A stretch of 64,000 nucleotides of DNA from Aspidiotus rigidus (Eukaryota > Arthropoda > Insecta > Hemiptera > Diaspididae): contig JAVHKY010000004.1 in NCBI GenBank assembly GCA_035079385.1, forward strand, positions 13,051,001 through 13,115,000, given 5' to 3'. A program made the position numbers and the translations under genes. The notes under the pieces were generated by a model. The model searched no databases. It had not been told where the DNA came from and saw nothing but the letters and a program-made list of their open reading frames with translations. This document shows, one piece after another, positions 12,803 through 24,088 of this stretch. How positions within the stretch are numbered: position 1 is the first letter of the stretch; every line of letters starts with the position of its first letter.

Positions 12803-13614
12803 CATGAAATTAGACTATTGTTAGGATCAATGAGGTCATTGGCTAGAATATCACCCCTTTTAATGTGATTCACTATTTCGATTTTTTCTAAATTACGAAG
12901 TAAGGTAATTCGATCAGAGAAATGTAAGATATCCACCAGGTTCCTAGAATTAAAATTAAATTGGTGTTTCGAATTTATAAGGTGAGCTGCGAAGTATGAG
13001 TGCCGAGTCAGATTACCAGTTTCCCATGCCAACTGATGCTCGGAGATGCGAGTCTTGATTGAGCGAGAAGTTTGGCCTATATGTATTTTGTATCACAAGT
13101 TCCGCATGTGAGCCTGTGGACTCCACTCCGTTCCCATTTTTCCACGCTATCCTTAGTATGTGAGAGAGAACGTAGAGTGTGGAGGGAGTAGAAGGCAACT
13201 CGAAAGTTGAGATTTTTAGAGAGTATTGTAGCAAGCTTTTAAGAAACTTACCTAAAAAAGGTAAGCGGAAGTATTTCACGTTATCCACCTCATTTATTTG
13301 TGAACTTCGAGGACGAAGAGTAGAAGTTTCTTTCATGCTTTCCGCTGCACTATTTTATTAATATTCAGATGTATATTGTTGTTGATCGCTATCTTTTTTA
13401 TAGTTGCCATCTCTTTTTTGAAATTAGAGTGACTGAGGGGAAAGGAAACCATTCTATGGATCATGGCCAAGTAAACGGAATTCTTCTGATGAACTGGATG
13501 GAATGAGAGTCCACTGAGAGTGATGTAGTTTTTCCTGTGAACTACGAAACCGGTCTGCAAATATATACCTTTTCTAAAATTGCGTGTCTCCGTAAAGTTT
13601 TTTCAAATTTTGTT
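12803..13614 (-). pseudogene. Penelope-like element remnant, RT end plus GIY-YIG endonuclease
   Basis: Read on the minus strand this is the 3' half of a Penelope-like retroelement. First comes the C-terminal part of the reverse transcriptase (about 13,560-13,333), with SGLSFHPVHQKNSV, a segment typical of that family. The linker contains LPFLGKFL (about 13,280). Then comes the GIY-YIG nuclease (about 13,125-12,810): GVHRL, CGTC, KYIGQTSR and RISEHQLAWETGN can all be read in order. The usual first tyrosine of GIY is a histidine here. The parts lie in different frames, with shifts near 13,340 and 13,150, so the gene is broken. It is a different, more decayed lineage than the copy at 60.0-61.6 kb. 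Confidence 0.8.
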
Positions 13615-13619
13615 CTGCT

Positions 13620-16600
13620 AGACCATTGGAAGACCTGTGCGAACTGTTTGCTGTTTTTGTTATTGACATGATATTCAAAAATTGAAATGAATGAATTCAC
13701 GAATGTCGAAAATTCTTTCTGAATTGTTTAAGTTAAGTTGGTCGGCAGCAAATTAGAAATGGCCTTTCTAGTCTCCAGTAACTTAATACGAGTCTATATT
13801 GATTAACGAGATATTGTATTTTACGACTGCCGGTGGATTGCAAACAGCTGCTGTTTTATAATCTCGAATTATAAACATTATAGCCTACAAACATTTAACG
13901 AATATGGATATAAGATGAAAGATGTTTATTATTATTTTATTATTTTCTTTCGAGTTGTATTCTATCGAATCGAGAAGTCGGAATTTTACTTTCCTCTTAT
14001 TAATCGTCGGGTTTTCATTGCATACGATTTACCAGTGTAAGTTTTTTTTTTTTTTCATATTTTCTGAGAAATTGAATCTACAGCCTCGTCTGGGTACACA
14101 AATAAACCAACGTAAAGTTTGATAAAATTCATTATTTCCATATGGGTGCATCAATAAACTGCACCGACATAACGTTTCTTTATATTAAAAAAATCTTAAT
14201 TTGTACGGTTTGCTGTAATTTATTCATTCACCGAAGAAACATTCTCGGATGTTAATATTCTGTTCTGTCGGTTGGCGAGAAAGAGAGGTTGGAGTGATCC
14301 ACGCATTACAACAGTAGTTAGCTTTTATTAACCTACTAATTACAACGTCGAAGCAGATTTTTTGACGCAGTCTACGCCCTGACCATTCACCGTTGTAGGT
14401 TTTCGGAATGAGGAAGAGATAAAGAGCAGGGTCGCGCTAATTTCGTCGCGACTAAGGATAAAAGGTAGAACCGAATTTGCGTATCCGTATTTAAAGAGTC
14501 TTCATCTCACGAGTTGTTATAATTTACGTTGGAAATTTCCGAATAAACTTTGCTAATACGTTCTATCCTTCGTTGTGCGAATTGCGTGCACGCGAGCTGC
14601 GAAAAATAGCCGAAAGCGTTCAAGAAAGTGTAACAATACTCCCTGAACGCTTTCACGAATAAAGTATTCGACGACGGTCGATCCGACTACCCGGAAAACT
14701 CTCCCAGGGTGATTGCGAGAATACGCGGACGAGCAACGCTCGCGAATATAATTTTTCGTGACCAGTTCGTAACTTCGGTTCCGAACTCTCCGGCCGCGTA
14801 TCGAAATTAAAGCGTAAAATATGCAAAACGAGTTCCTAATTTCGGGTCGCATCCGACAATCCGTTTCCGTAGATGGGTTATAACGCTAGATGATTATAAA
14901 CGCTTGGGGTTTCTATCGACGGCGAAGAGGTAGGAAAAGTTCAAAGGATAGATGGCCGATGATTTTCCAGACCGTTGATTTTCATCGGCATTTCGCTTTT
15001 CGCCGGTTTGCACTACGTCAAATGAGCGATTCCGTTTGAGTATATCAACGGTTCCGAACGCATGTATGCGAGTATGTATAGAGGATATATGTTGTATACT
15101 CGTATAATACGATACGCATATATATAGTAAACATTAAATTTTAGAGACAAAAACGGATAACGGCGGAGCGAGAGAGACTAATTTAAGAGGGACGTGAGGT
15201 GAGGTATAGCGAATGTGTATTATACGTATGTATACGCATACCATTTAAAGAGAGCATCGGGCGTGGGTTAATACGGTTTTAGCGCCGCTTATTTGAATAC
15301 AGTAGAGAAATGAGGGGGCGTGTGAAATTGAAGGGTTACATTGGTAAACAGTGGTAGCACAGTAGTCCTTACTACCAGCTTTTCTTCTTTCTTCCCTGCC
15401 GCTTCCGCTTCGACCTCTTCCATAATTAAAACGAGCCCGAATCTGGGATCGCGGATTCCCTTTCCTCTTTTATCTCGCAGCATCGAAATGAAGACACGAT
15501 ATCTTATTCGTATATAATTCTCCGCGTCGTCAACGTTCTCGTATATTATTCACAAAGTATGGTTAAATTTCCAGTAGTTATAGCGAAAGTTTATAAAGCA
15601 ATGTCGGGACGCGCGTTCAAGAAAAGGAGGTTATATGGAAAGGGTGAAAGGCGAGGCGACGTAGTTAAGTTGATAATTTTACCGGTATTTGGCGAAATTG
15701 AGTTGTCATCCCCGCGCTTATACACATTTTGGACCCGCGCCGATTTCGTTGCGTCGTGTTCACGTATTCGCTAACAGACCGGTGATGGTTTCCAAGTTGT
15801 TCATTATGCATATTTGATAAATACACCTCCTACGTCGTTTATAAGGTTGTGCTTTTTGTTTCGATGTAGGACAACCTTTCAGCGTGTTGTCTGTTTGAGT
15901 TGGAGAAGGGTAGATTAACGTGTGCCTACTCTTGACTCGTATATGTCTTATGCGGGAGGCGAATTTATTCCCTGGACTGCTCGGCCAGTACTTCGGAATA
16001 ACTGAATATGTCGCCGGGGACGTCTTGGAACGTTGTGGTTAGCTTTACAGTGAATAGCTTTCCTCGGTTTCCGAAGTTTGATTCAGATTTTATTTGGAAG
16101 CTGGAAAGTAATATCACTCCTAATGTCTGGAGGCATACCTTGATTAATGGCAGTATGTTGGTTTGTGTGTAAGAATTGATGAAGTTCATTGAACTTCCGC
16201 CCACTCGTAAAGCATGTGAGTACTATGTCATTTTGGTGGTACGTACTTCCAATGTCAAAACCATCCGAATTTCTATGGTCTACGTTCTTGGAGAGCTCAG
16301 GAGTGCAAATTTTTCAAATCCCTCATCTTAATTCCGGAATTTGCGTAAACATGAGCGTGAAATCGAGAAATCTTCACCTTGTATCTTGAATTTTGGATCG
16401 AAAAGCGATAAATGTTTTGGAGATGCCTCATGTTCAATAGAGAAATATTCCTGCGGAATTATCTTGATAATGTCATCTATTTCGTATTGTCTCAATACTT
16501 GTAGATATCCTCGTTGCGAAGAATAGACTTGAGAGTAAATTTTACTTTTCCTTCCTAACCGAAGATGGCTCTCACGTTCAATTTAATTTGCATTCTTTTT

Positions 16601-16630
16601 TCTGTCGAATATAATCGACGTTTATCAAAT
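13620..16630. other. Mostly unique sequence with a CpG-richer block
   Basis: No gene is supported. From about 14,240 to 15,780 CpG dinucleotides are visibly more frequent than in the repeats nearby, and several short open frames occur on both strands (for example 14,553-14,852 minus and 15,559-15,774 plus) without a domain I recognise. This may be regulatory or untranslated sequence of a host gene, but that is inference. Confidence 0.35.
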
Positions 16631-16642
16631 TTCTTAGCACGA

Positions 16643-16932
16643 TGGATATTAATAACACCCTCACCAAGGAGAATTCCTTCGTGGAGAATCTTCACAATTT
16701 GAACAACGAAAATTCAAACGGTCTTAAGGTATAGTCAAACAACGACAGGTTGATGTCACCGTCGCCTCCGCCGTATAGTCCTATCGTGGTACAAGCAGAC
16801 GTTCATGAACCTTCCCCGTGGTCCACTGATAATGTAGCTCTTGTGGAAACTCGATCGAGTGAGTCTTCACAAAATTTCAGACTCGAGAACTATGATCGCG
16901 AGCATTCAGGACACCAAATACGTTATGAGTAG
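16643..16932 (+). CDS. Possible host exon(s), unidentified
   Basis: A pyrimidine-rich tract ends in AG at about 16,639, and four bases later an ATG opens a frame of 29 codons up to a stop at 16,730-16,732. The last sense codon region reads aag/gta, so a donor is possible just before the stop. A second open frame starts at 16,753, preceded by 'cgacag', and runs to 16,932. It begins with a proline-rich stretch (SPSPPPYSPIVVQ) and contains a strong internal donor gtgagt at about 16,858. Base composition is more balanced than the surroundings. The two frames are not in phase with each other and too close for an intron, so either one is a real exon or both are chance. I do not recognise the protein. 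Confidence 0.25.
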
Positions 16933-16939
16933 ATGTAGA

Positions 16940-18600
16940 GGGTTTGGATGGATGCGGTCAATCAACTTTTAATTTACGTATTTTTGCGGAAAACTGATTG
17001 TGATACACGTATAAAATGGGAACAAGAAATTCAATTAGAAGGCTTAACCATATAAGCGTCATCCTTTTTTACATTTAGAATATTACTTCATCTGAAAATC
17101 CTGGCGTGTACTCAACTCGGTGCGCAAAATTGGCGGACCTGATCCCGCAAATAATGCTCTACATTTAGCATTTCCTTCCAATTTTGTAATGATGAAAGAT
17201 ATTTTTGAACTGAATTTCCTTGGATGAAAACTCGAGAGGTATTGAACACGTCGCGTGGCCTGCTTTTTTCAATTATTCGAAAACCGCAAACTATTACTTT
17301 TTGTCTCCCAAAAACTGCTGTTTTCATTTGATCGTCATATTTTCAAGAACAGAGGAACGAGCGATGAAAAAGATGAACACTGTCTACGAGTTAATTGACC
17401 GTTCAACCGACGAGAAGAATTGATACCGATAACTACTCAGATTTCGAAAGACGTTCGTATCGCTTCATCTCAATTTAGTGAACTGTCACCGAACCGAATA
17501 GGAAACCGGTTGACCATCATTGTCATCTTCGGATACGACATATATGATCCATCATAAACGCGGGTTAAAAATCGATTAAAACCGAAGTTAATTAATTCGA
17601 TTCGCGACGCGAATTTATTAAAATCAATACGTTCCAACTCTACATCACACGTATACGAGAGAATTTGGAAACGAAGATTCTGTTTTAATTAAGGGAGAAA
17701 AAAAGAATGGAGATGAGTTGACTTCTCGTTCTCTCACTTGTGTTGTTTAACAATTTTTTCGTTTTTCCTCGTGTCTCATCGTGACACGCGTTAAAAATTC
17801 GTCAAACCGTGTCAATGTTGACTGTAGCGCGATTGTTGCGGACCGCAAAGGAAAAATAAATAGATTAGTCACACAGTAATGGTTATGCACACATAAACCG
17901 GCGCTTTATTTTACAAGATACTGGCTCAATAGAATTAGGATCTTCGCTAGAGACAAATTATACATGTAATTGTCAGCCCTCATTGACTGTATCTCCAACT
18001 CTTATCATTCCCTTCTCATTTTATGATACTTCATCTAATGATCCCGAGGAATATTGTTTTTTTTTTCCCGACTTTTCGTAGAAAAGCGAGTAATACAACT
18101 GTCACATTGTAACAGAGGGAGGGGAAAATTAATTTTCTCGACGTTTTAGAGCTCGTACATCATCACTATGTCATTGGAAACATTTCAGGTTTCCTTATAT
18201 TATAGAATTTATGTGTATATATTATGTATATGTTACATCTGAAGTTGTGTACCTGCAATTTTTTCGACGATCGGATGGTTAGTTTTTGAGATATACTCGA
18301 TTAAAAAAAAATTCTTCACTTCTCTCCAATAGCGTTGATTGTATTTTTTTCGAATGTTGATATATTGTAATTTACACATCCAAGAATGGGAATGTGAAAA
18401 TCGGTGCTGATACAATGTTTGCTTCGTGAGAAATCTCAAATTGAAGCGTGAACTAATTTCAGGAAAGTCGCAAGTACTCCAGCTACCAATATTTTATAGT
18501 ATTATTTTTATTTATTTTATTTTATAGTTCATTTTATAGTGGTGCCACTAACAGTCCACGGACCAATTACAGGTGACACCACTTATGATTACATATTAAT
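16940..18600. other. Anonymous AT-rich region
   Basis: No gene, RNA or clear repeat can be supported. A small imperfect inverted repeat (gtggtgccac / gtgacaccac) lies near 18,540-18,583. Confidence 0.4.
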
Positions 18601-18610
18601 AATATTAATA

Positions 18611-18960
18611 TTAATGAACATACCTAATAATTAAAAAAAAAGAAGTAATAATGATAATAATAATAATAGAAAAAAAAAACAAAAACAAAAAATAAATAAA
18701 TAAATAATTGAATAAAAATAAAAAGAGGGAACTGAAACTAAAACATAACACTTTTGTTGGGACTAAAAAAGTAAATAAATAAATAAATATAAGGAAATAA
18801 ACAAATGAAATAAGAAAAAAATAAGGAAATGGTACAGATGAATAATAAAAAAAAAAAAAAAAAAAAAAAAACACTTCTGCTGATACTCAAAAAGAAAAAA
18901 AAAAAAAAAAACAAATAAATAAATAAATAAATAAATAAAAAGTTTTTTTATTTTAGCGGT
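18611..18960. repeat. A-rich low-complexity tract with (AAAT)n
   Basis: The stretch is almost entirely A with T and few other bases, including an (A)n run at 18,848-18,870 and an (aaat)n tract at about 18,912-18,940. Read on the minus strand it lies directly after the LINE remnant at 18,970-19,680 and ends in (TTTA)n, so it may be the microsatellite-like 3' tail of that element, later expanded. The long phenylalanine/tyrosine-rich open frames on the minus strand are artefacts of this composition. Confidence 0.6.
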
Positions 18961-18969
18961 CGCGTGACT

Positions 18970-19680
18970 ACTCCCCACCCTAGTATGTTATTGTTTCAAT
19001 TCTGTCTCGTATTTTTTGAGCAGGTGCGCCTTTAATTTTTTCAGAAAGCTAGAACCCCCCAAATTTTGAATTACTTCTGTTGGTAGAGTAGAGGCGAGGG
19101 TAGGTATTTTATAGTTCGCTTGTCTACGGGCTTTTTTACTAATCCACTTTCTCGGTAGTTGGAATCTCTGTTGGTGTCTTGTTGAATAGTATTGCGTTGA
19201 TGGTTGTGGGAGTTGGTTTTTGAGAGCTTGGCGATGGAGTACAGAAACTAGTGCTCGTTCATACAGTCCGTGTAAGGGTAATAGTTTGAATTTACTAAAA
19301 AGCGGTTGTGAGTGGTCTGCGTGACGAGCCCCTGCTATTGATCTAACTGCGTATTTTTGCATTGTACAAATTGGTTTGAGAATGTAATGTAATCTGCAGC
19401 GCCGCCCCAACATTCAATGCCGTAATAGAGTACAGGCTCGTAAAAGGCTTTGTACACCTGTATTCGAGTTTTTTCTGGTAAAGCGTTTCTAGTATAGTAC
19501 ATAAGGTAATTCGGTTTACGTAGTTTTGTTTGCATATACAGAGAGTGTTCCCGCCAGTTTAGGTTTGTATTGAGTATAATTCCAAGATATTTCATCTGTG
19601 GGGCTGTCTCAATTTTGTAGCAGTTACAGAGTGTTTTATTGCAGTTTGGTAGGTGCCAGGTAATAGATAGGTTCTGATGC
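18970..19680 (-). pseudogene. LINE reverse transcriptase, C-terminal part (Jockey/CR1-like)
   Basis: On the minus strand, from about 19,680 down, the frame contains MKYLGIILNTNLNW, then a segment reading YEPVLYYGIECWGGA. After a frameshift near 19,400 it continues KPICTMQKYAVRSIAGA and ends near 18,990. This is the thumb and C-terminal region of the reverse transcriptase of Jockey/CR1-type non-LTR elements. The catalytic palm with its FADD-type motif and the N-terminal endonuclease lie upstream in a full element and are missing; the frame instead runs into microsatellites. No RNase H domain follows, fitting a CR1/Jockey type rather than an I/R1 type. The copy is 5'-truncated and frameshifted, so it is dead. 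Confidence 0.8.
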
Positions 19681-19691
19681 TCTGACTTTTT

Positions 19692-19692
<1 letters not shown>

Positions 19693-19727
<35 letters not shown>
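19693..19727. repeat. (TAA)n microsatellite
   Basis: About twelve perfect taa units lie at the upstream (truncated) side of the LINE remnant. Confidence 0.9.
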
Positions 19728-19819
19728 TTGCGTTGCCTGTCCCCATGAGCCCCCACCCACCTTGTCCAACTTCCTAAGAGTGAACCCCTTTATTATCGGG
19801 CAAACATACAAACATACCT

Positions 19820-19951
<132 letters not shown>

Positions 19952-19954
19952 ACG

Positions 19955-20440
19955 AAGGAGACAATTTTAACAATTTAGCAATGTAGCAATTTAGTCCATC
20001 TCCCGAAGCTTAGAGAGTGTCCCTATCAGTTTTTTCGTTAATTTTGCCCTGCTATCAAAAAATATGTCAGTACCTCGGGTAGTCAGCACTTACGTCATGA
20101 AAAGCAAAGGGTAACCTTTGATTACGTAGATTATCAGTGTAGTTGTAGCATAGTGGTTTTATCCTTTTTTGGGTTACCTATTCACTCTTGTAAGGATGTG
20201 CTCGTTTGTGTTAAGTTTGTCATGAATGATCGTTGTGTGTTAGTGTAGCATAGTGCAACAATCCTTGGTGAATGATATTTTTGTTTACTATTTTTATTAA
20301 ATTATTTTTGAATCAATTATGAGTCACTAAGAGCCTGTCTATACGTTGAACTGTCAAAGACGACAGAAACGTATGATAAACGCAGTGGAAATATATTTAA
20401 ATCTTACGGTGTGCAGAAACATCTCCTTTTACATATTCAT
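19955..20440. other. Anonymous spacer between two LINE remnants
   Basis: AT-rich sequence without a supportable gene or repeat. Confidence 0.4.
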
Positions 20441-20444
20441 TTTT

Positions 20445-21171
20445 TTAAGAGCCTGTCATCGGGGCTATGAGTTCGATGGTCTTACTAAGTTTAGATGCGG
20501 GAGAAGGAATTTGATTGTTGAAGGAATTATTACGAGGAATGAGTGAGGAGTTGCGGAGTGCGGCTAATTTGGGACAGGAAAAAATACGTTGAATGATGGT
20601 GGGGGGGGGGGGGGAGTTTGAATTGAGAGCAATAAGATGAGCGATGAGATGGGTGTGTGTTAGTCTAGGTTGACTGGTTCTGAGGCTAGTGATGATCATT
20701 TCTTCTCTGCGAGTGAGTTGATTAGAGGAGTCTTGAGGGATGGGAATATTTTTAATTTGAATTAGCTTGTTTGAATGAGATGGTTAGACCAACGAGTGAA
20801 TTGGGCGTGGGTGATGTATTTCTTAATGTGTTTTGAAAGCTCGCTGATGGGTGATTGGTTGCCTGTTTGGCTGCTTTGTCTATTTTTTCGTTCCTTGGGA
20901 TGCTCTTGTGGCCAGATATCCAGATAAAGAATATTAAAATGGAGTTCACTTAGAAGGTAGCTATGAGAACGTTGATACAATTTATGAGTGGATGAAGAGA
21001 AGAGCGGCTAAGGATAACATTGAATGATGTTAAGGAATCAGAGATGATGAAGAATGAATTAGAGGGGAGAGAGACGGAAGGGATGTGTGTGAATCTTATT
21101 GAGAGAACAATATATAGAATAAGTTGGAGTGCTGAATATAAGATTTGAGCGCAATGCATAGTTGCAGACAA
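20445..21171 (-). pseudogene. LINE RNase H domain remnant
   Basis: On the minus strand three consecutive frames line up as the RNase H domain and tail of an I/Jockey-related non-LTR ORF2. About 21,070-20,980 reads ISDSLTSFNVI followed by HPLINCI, the part carrying an active-site aspartate in SDS. About 20,945-20,860 reads FFIWISGHKSIPRNEKIDKAAKQA, the conserved GH...NE.aD.AAK end of RNase H. About 20,695-20,650 reads SLRTSQPRLTHTHLIAH, the segment that follows RNase H. Frames change between these blocks, and a 16-bp G run (20,599-20,614) falls in the tail, so the copy is dead. The family differs from the remnant just upstream, which lacks RNase H. Confidence 0.75.
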
Positions 21172-21574
21172 TGGTGAAAAGTCTTGCGTTGCTTACGCCG
21201 CCGCGTGAGTATTTTTATGTCGATATTTGTTTGATTTTTATCTGTAGCCTAGTTTGTAATCAACTTTTTGTCGTTAATAAGAACAACTTATTTGCTCTTC
21301 TTCGTCATTTCGAAAGAGTTAGAATACGCATGCCTCAAAGATGCAGTAATGACCGCAAGGGATCAGTTTTATCTCAGCCGTGGTATTCAGCTGGATAACG
21401 AGCTTTGTTCTGACAAATATATCCGCAAATTAAGATCTTTAAAGTCAGCTACTCCTCTGCAGAGATTCATTGCCTAAGTTCCGTGATGAAACAAACTACT
21501 TCTGCTATAATTGTCAGCCAAGGTGTCGTTTTTCTGGGACACACTTGATCGGTTTTGACTTTTGTGGTTCGACT

Positions 21575-21733
21575 TCAGAATTCTTCGCTCTTATCGATAT
21601 CTTCCCTTGCATCATGTTTCTTCACTGCTGTCACAAATCAGTTGGTATATTTCGTGATCTGGTCCGCATGTAATCGGAAAATGATCTCTCATGGATTATT
21701 TTCTCTAAATGATCGCATCTAGTGGTATAACCT
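21575..21733. repeat. Diverged direct repeat, copy 1
   Basis: It shares a series of blocks such as 'atcgatatcttccc', 'gcatcat' and 'tttcgtgatc' with 23,526-23,690 in the same orientation and order. It may be part of an old dispersed element or a local duplication. Confidence 0.5.
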
Positions 21734-23525
21734 AAGGCTTACCTGCTCAGAATTCTCAAGTGATTGGGTCTGCGCTCAATGCTCTTCCAAGTAGGAGTAT
21801 GAGCGGTACACTTCAATCCTTGTCTGCCTCCTCAGGTCCCGTATTTTAATAACTCTGTTTCATCCTACACATATGGCAAATCATGCATTTTAGTTCTCTT
21901 TTGTGACTAGCCATATAAGCCATCAAATTTATGTTGAAATATTTTTCCACACTAATTCATGACAGAACCACTTTCTAAATACTACATATTTTAAAAAATA
22001 TTTTCGTTGAAAATTCCCTTAATTCATATTTGATTTTCCTGAATTACAAGAACTACGACGAGTCGAGCATTAGGGGAAGGATTATGAATAAAACAGTCGA
22101 GTAATTAATCATGTACTCGGGTCGTAGACATCGTTCAAATTAGACAATTTGTTCTTGCGTATGTGTATTTTTAGTCTTCAACAAATTAAAACAATTCTTA
22201 CGTATCGCAATACACCTTGATATTTGACTCATTGCGTACGCTAGAAAATTACAATTCACTGATGACAACAATAATACTGATAGTAATAATAATGCGGTAA
22301 TGACGTTTGTAAATGTCTTGTAAAAGTACGCATCGTTTACCATCTGCGATTATTTTTGCCGCTTACATATGCCCGGTTAATTATGACTAATTTCCTTGTT
22401 TTATAAATTACGCTTTCCGAATATTTGACTGCATAAATAGCGCGGTTCACGGCTATACGACTATTCGCTTTATATAACGTGCATGCGGGATCCTTGTTTC
22501 TGACCAACTTACTAGAGAACATACTACTCTCGACTAGACAGCAAGGGTTAGAGCTTATTGCCCCGATAAGGTGAGATGTGCGAATACGTTTTTTTGTCGT
22601 CATCCGAATGAAAGAAGGCGACGAATGATTATCTTGTAGAGCGTTTTGTCTCGATGTTTATCTCTAGTTCACCCTTTCTTTCTACATTTTGATGTTCATA
22701 CATATGCACACCGCATTCCGTCTTTTTCAATCATGTTGGAAGGAATTACGTGAAAAGAAGATCCGGCGCGGCGATGCGATGCGAATAATTTTCATGTTAA
22801 AACAATGAACATAGTTACGCCTTTTCCCGCCTTACATTCGCGTGATACGTCCAGTTTTGACGCGCGCGTCGGCTTAATATTTACCTTAACTTATTAACAT
22901 TCGCTTAGGCACGGCATATTTACAGGTACATATTATGGTCGCGATAGTTCGTGGTTTACAGATTATAAAACGTATACCCGTATGCGTAAATCTTTTTCTA
23001 TGTTGTACAATACATCGCGTGCTGACTGATCAAAAGAGAATGAGGAAATATACCTAATCGTATGTACCTAAACGCTACTCTCGAAATGATACTTCCAGAA
23101 AGCACGATTATTACGAATTATAATGATGAAGTATTCTCGGATATTCTTCAGTTCGAGCAGAAAAAGGAAGAAGTGGAAGAATTTTTAGCGTGGAGATCGT
23201 GAGAAAATTTTTCTATCTGAAGTCACTATGATAAATGCGCCGAGAGGGGCAACAATCATCTGTCGAGATTTTGGTTGATGAGCAATAATTTGATTCTCGA
23301 GATCTACACTTTCAGTTCATATGCAGGTACTGTCGCTGTAAGAGTTCCGATTATTTTGATTACGATTTTGTATGTTGTATCATCATAACTTTCACTTTGT
23401 TGACTTGAAATTAATTGAGAGATAGAATACATTTCGATACAGATGAACTTAAATAAGCTTAATCTTTTGAAGACGACTTGAATCACACAAAGTAATGGAT
23501 TGTTCATTCAGTTTTTGTCCTTGAT

Positions 23526-23690
23526 GAATACTCCCAACGATATCTTCCCGTGCATCATATTTATTTACCGCTCTCACAATTCAGCCGATATAATTTCGTG
23601 ATCCGGTCCTTAGAAACAGGGGTCCCACGGATCGTCAGGTTCTCTAAATTATCGCGTCTACTGACTTGTACCCAGTCAACTTAGCAGAGA
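23526..23690. repeat. Diverged direct repeat, copy 2
   Basis: It matches 21,575-21,733 in order and direction ('cgatatcttcccgtgcatcat', 'atttcgtgatccggtcc'), with many substitutions. Any reading frame is broken, so I infer an old duplicate and not a gene. Confidence 0.5.
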
Positions 23691-24088
23691 CTACATTTGG
23701 ATGACCGTACTTTGACATCTGCTCACGATTTTCACCATTTTTCAATTAATGCGTTTTTTCATTTCGAAGGAAATTGTCAGCCCCGTCATCCAAAGCTTTC
23801 CGGAAACTGCACCCCGTTTGGTGCGGGCTGTGTAACGAAAGTACTTCGAAATTTATTCTGAGGCCGATTTGTTTTGTGAAGGTAAAAAGAGTTCTCATTG
23901 GAAGATGTTTTATTTTATGACGTTACTCGAGATATGCATTCTCTGTCACTTTGAATTTTATTTTTACGCAGCATTTTCCGAATTTTCGTCGTCTTCGTCT
24001 CATTAATTTTTTATTTTGTTGTAATTTTCCTACAGTGCAGTTTTCGTCTTCTCGGTCAATAAGGATAATACTCGTATTATTCTTTCAC

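Larger units (their letters stand above)
21172..24085. other. Mostly anonymous region with one diverged duplicate
   Basis: No gene can be supported. A plus-strand open frame at about 21,268-21,477 and another at 21,470-21,673 look somewhat protein-like, but I recognise no domain. The sequence 21,575-21,733 recurs in diverged form at 23,526-23,690, so at least this part is a repeat. A block at about 22,730-23,050 is CpG-richer. Confidence 0.35.

Noticed and set aside
11400..13625. 'tctgctagac' near 11,419 and 13,614 as a direct-repeat target site
   Set aside because: The surrounding homology between these places is inverted, so the short direct match is probably chance.
18611..18978. Phe/Tyr-rich minus-strand frames as membrane proteins
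   Set aside because: They follow from the A-rich low-complexity tract and overlap each other in different frames.
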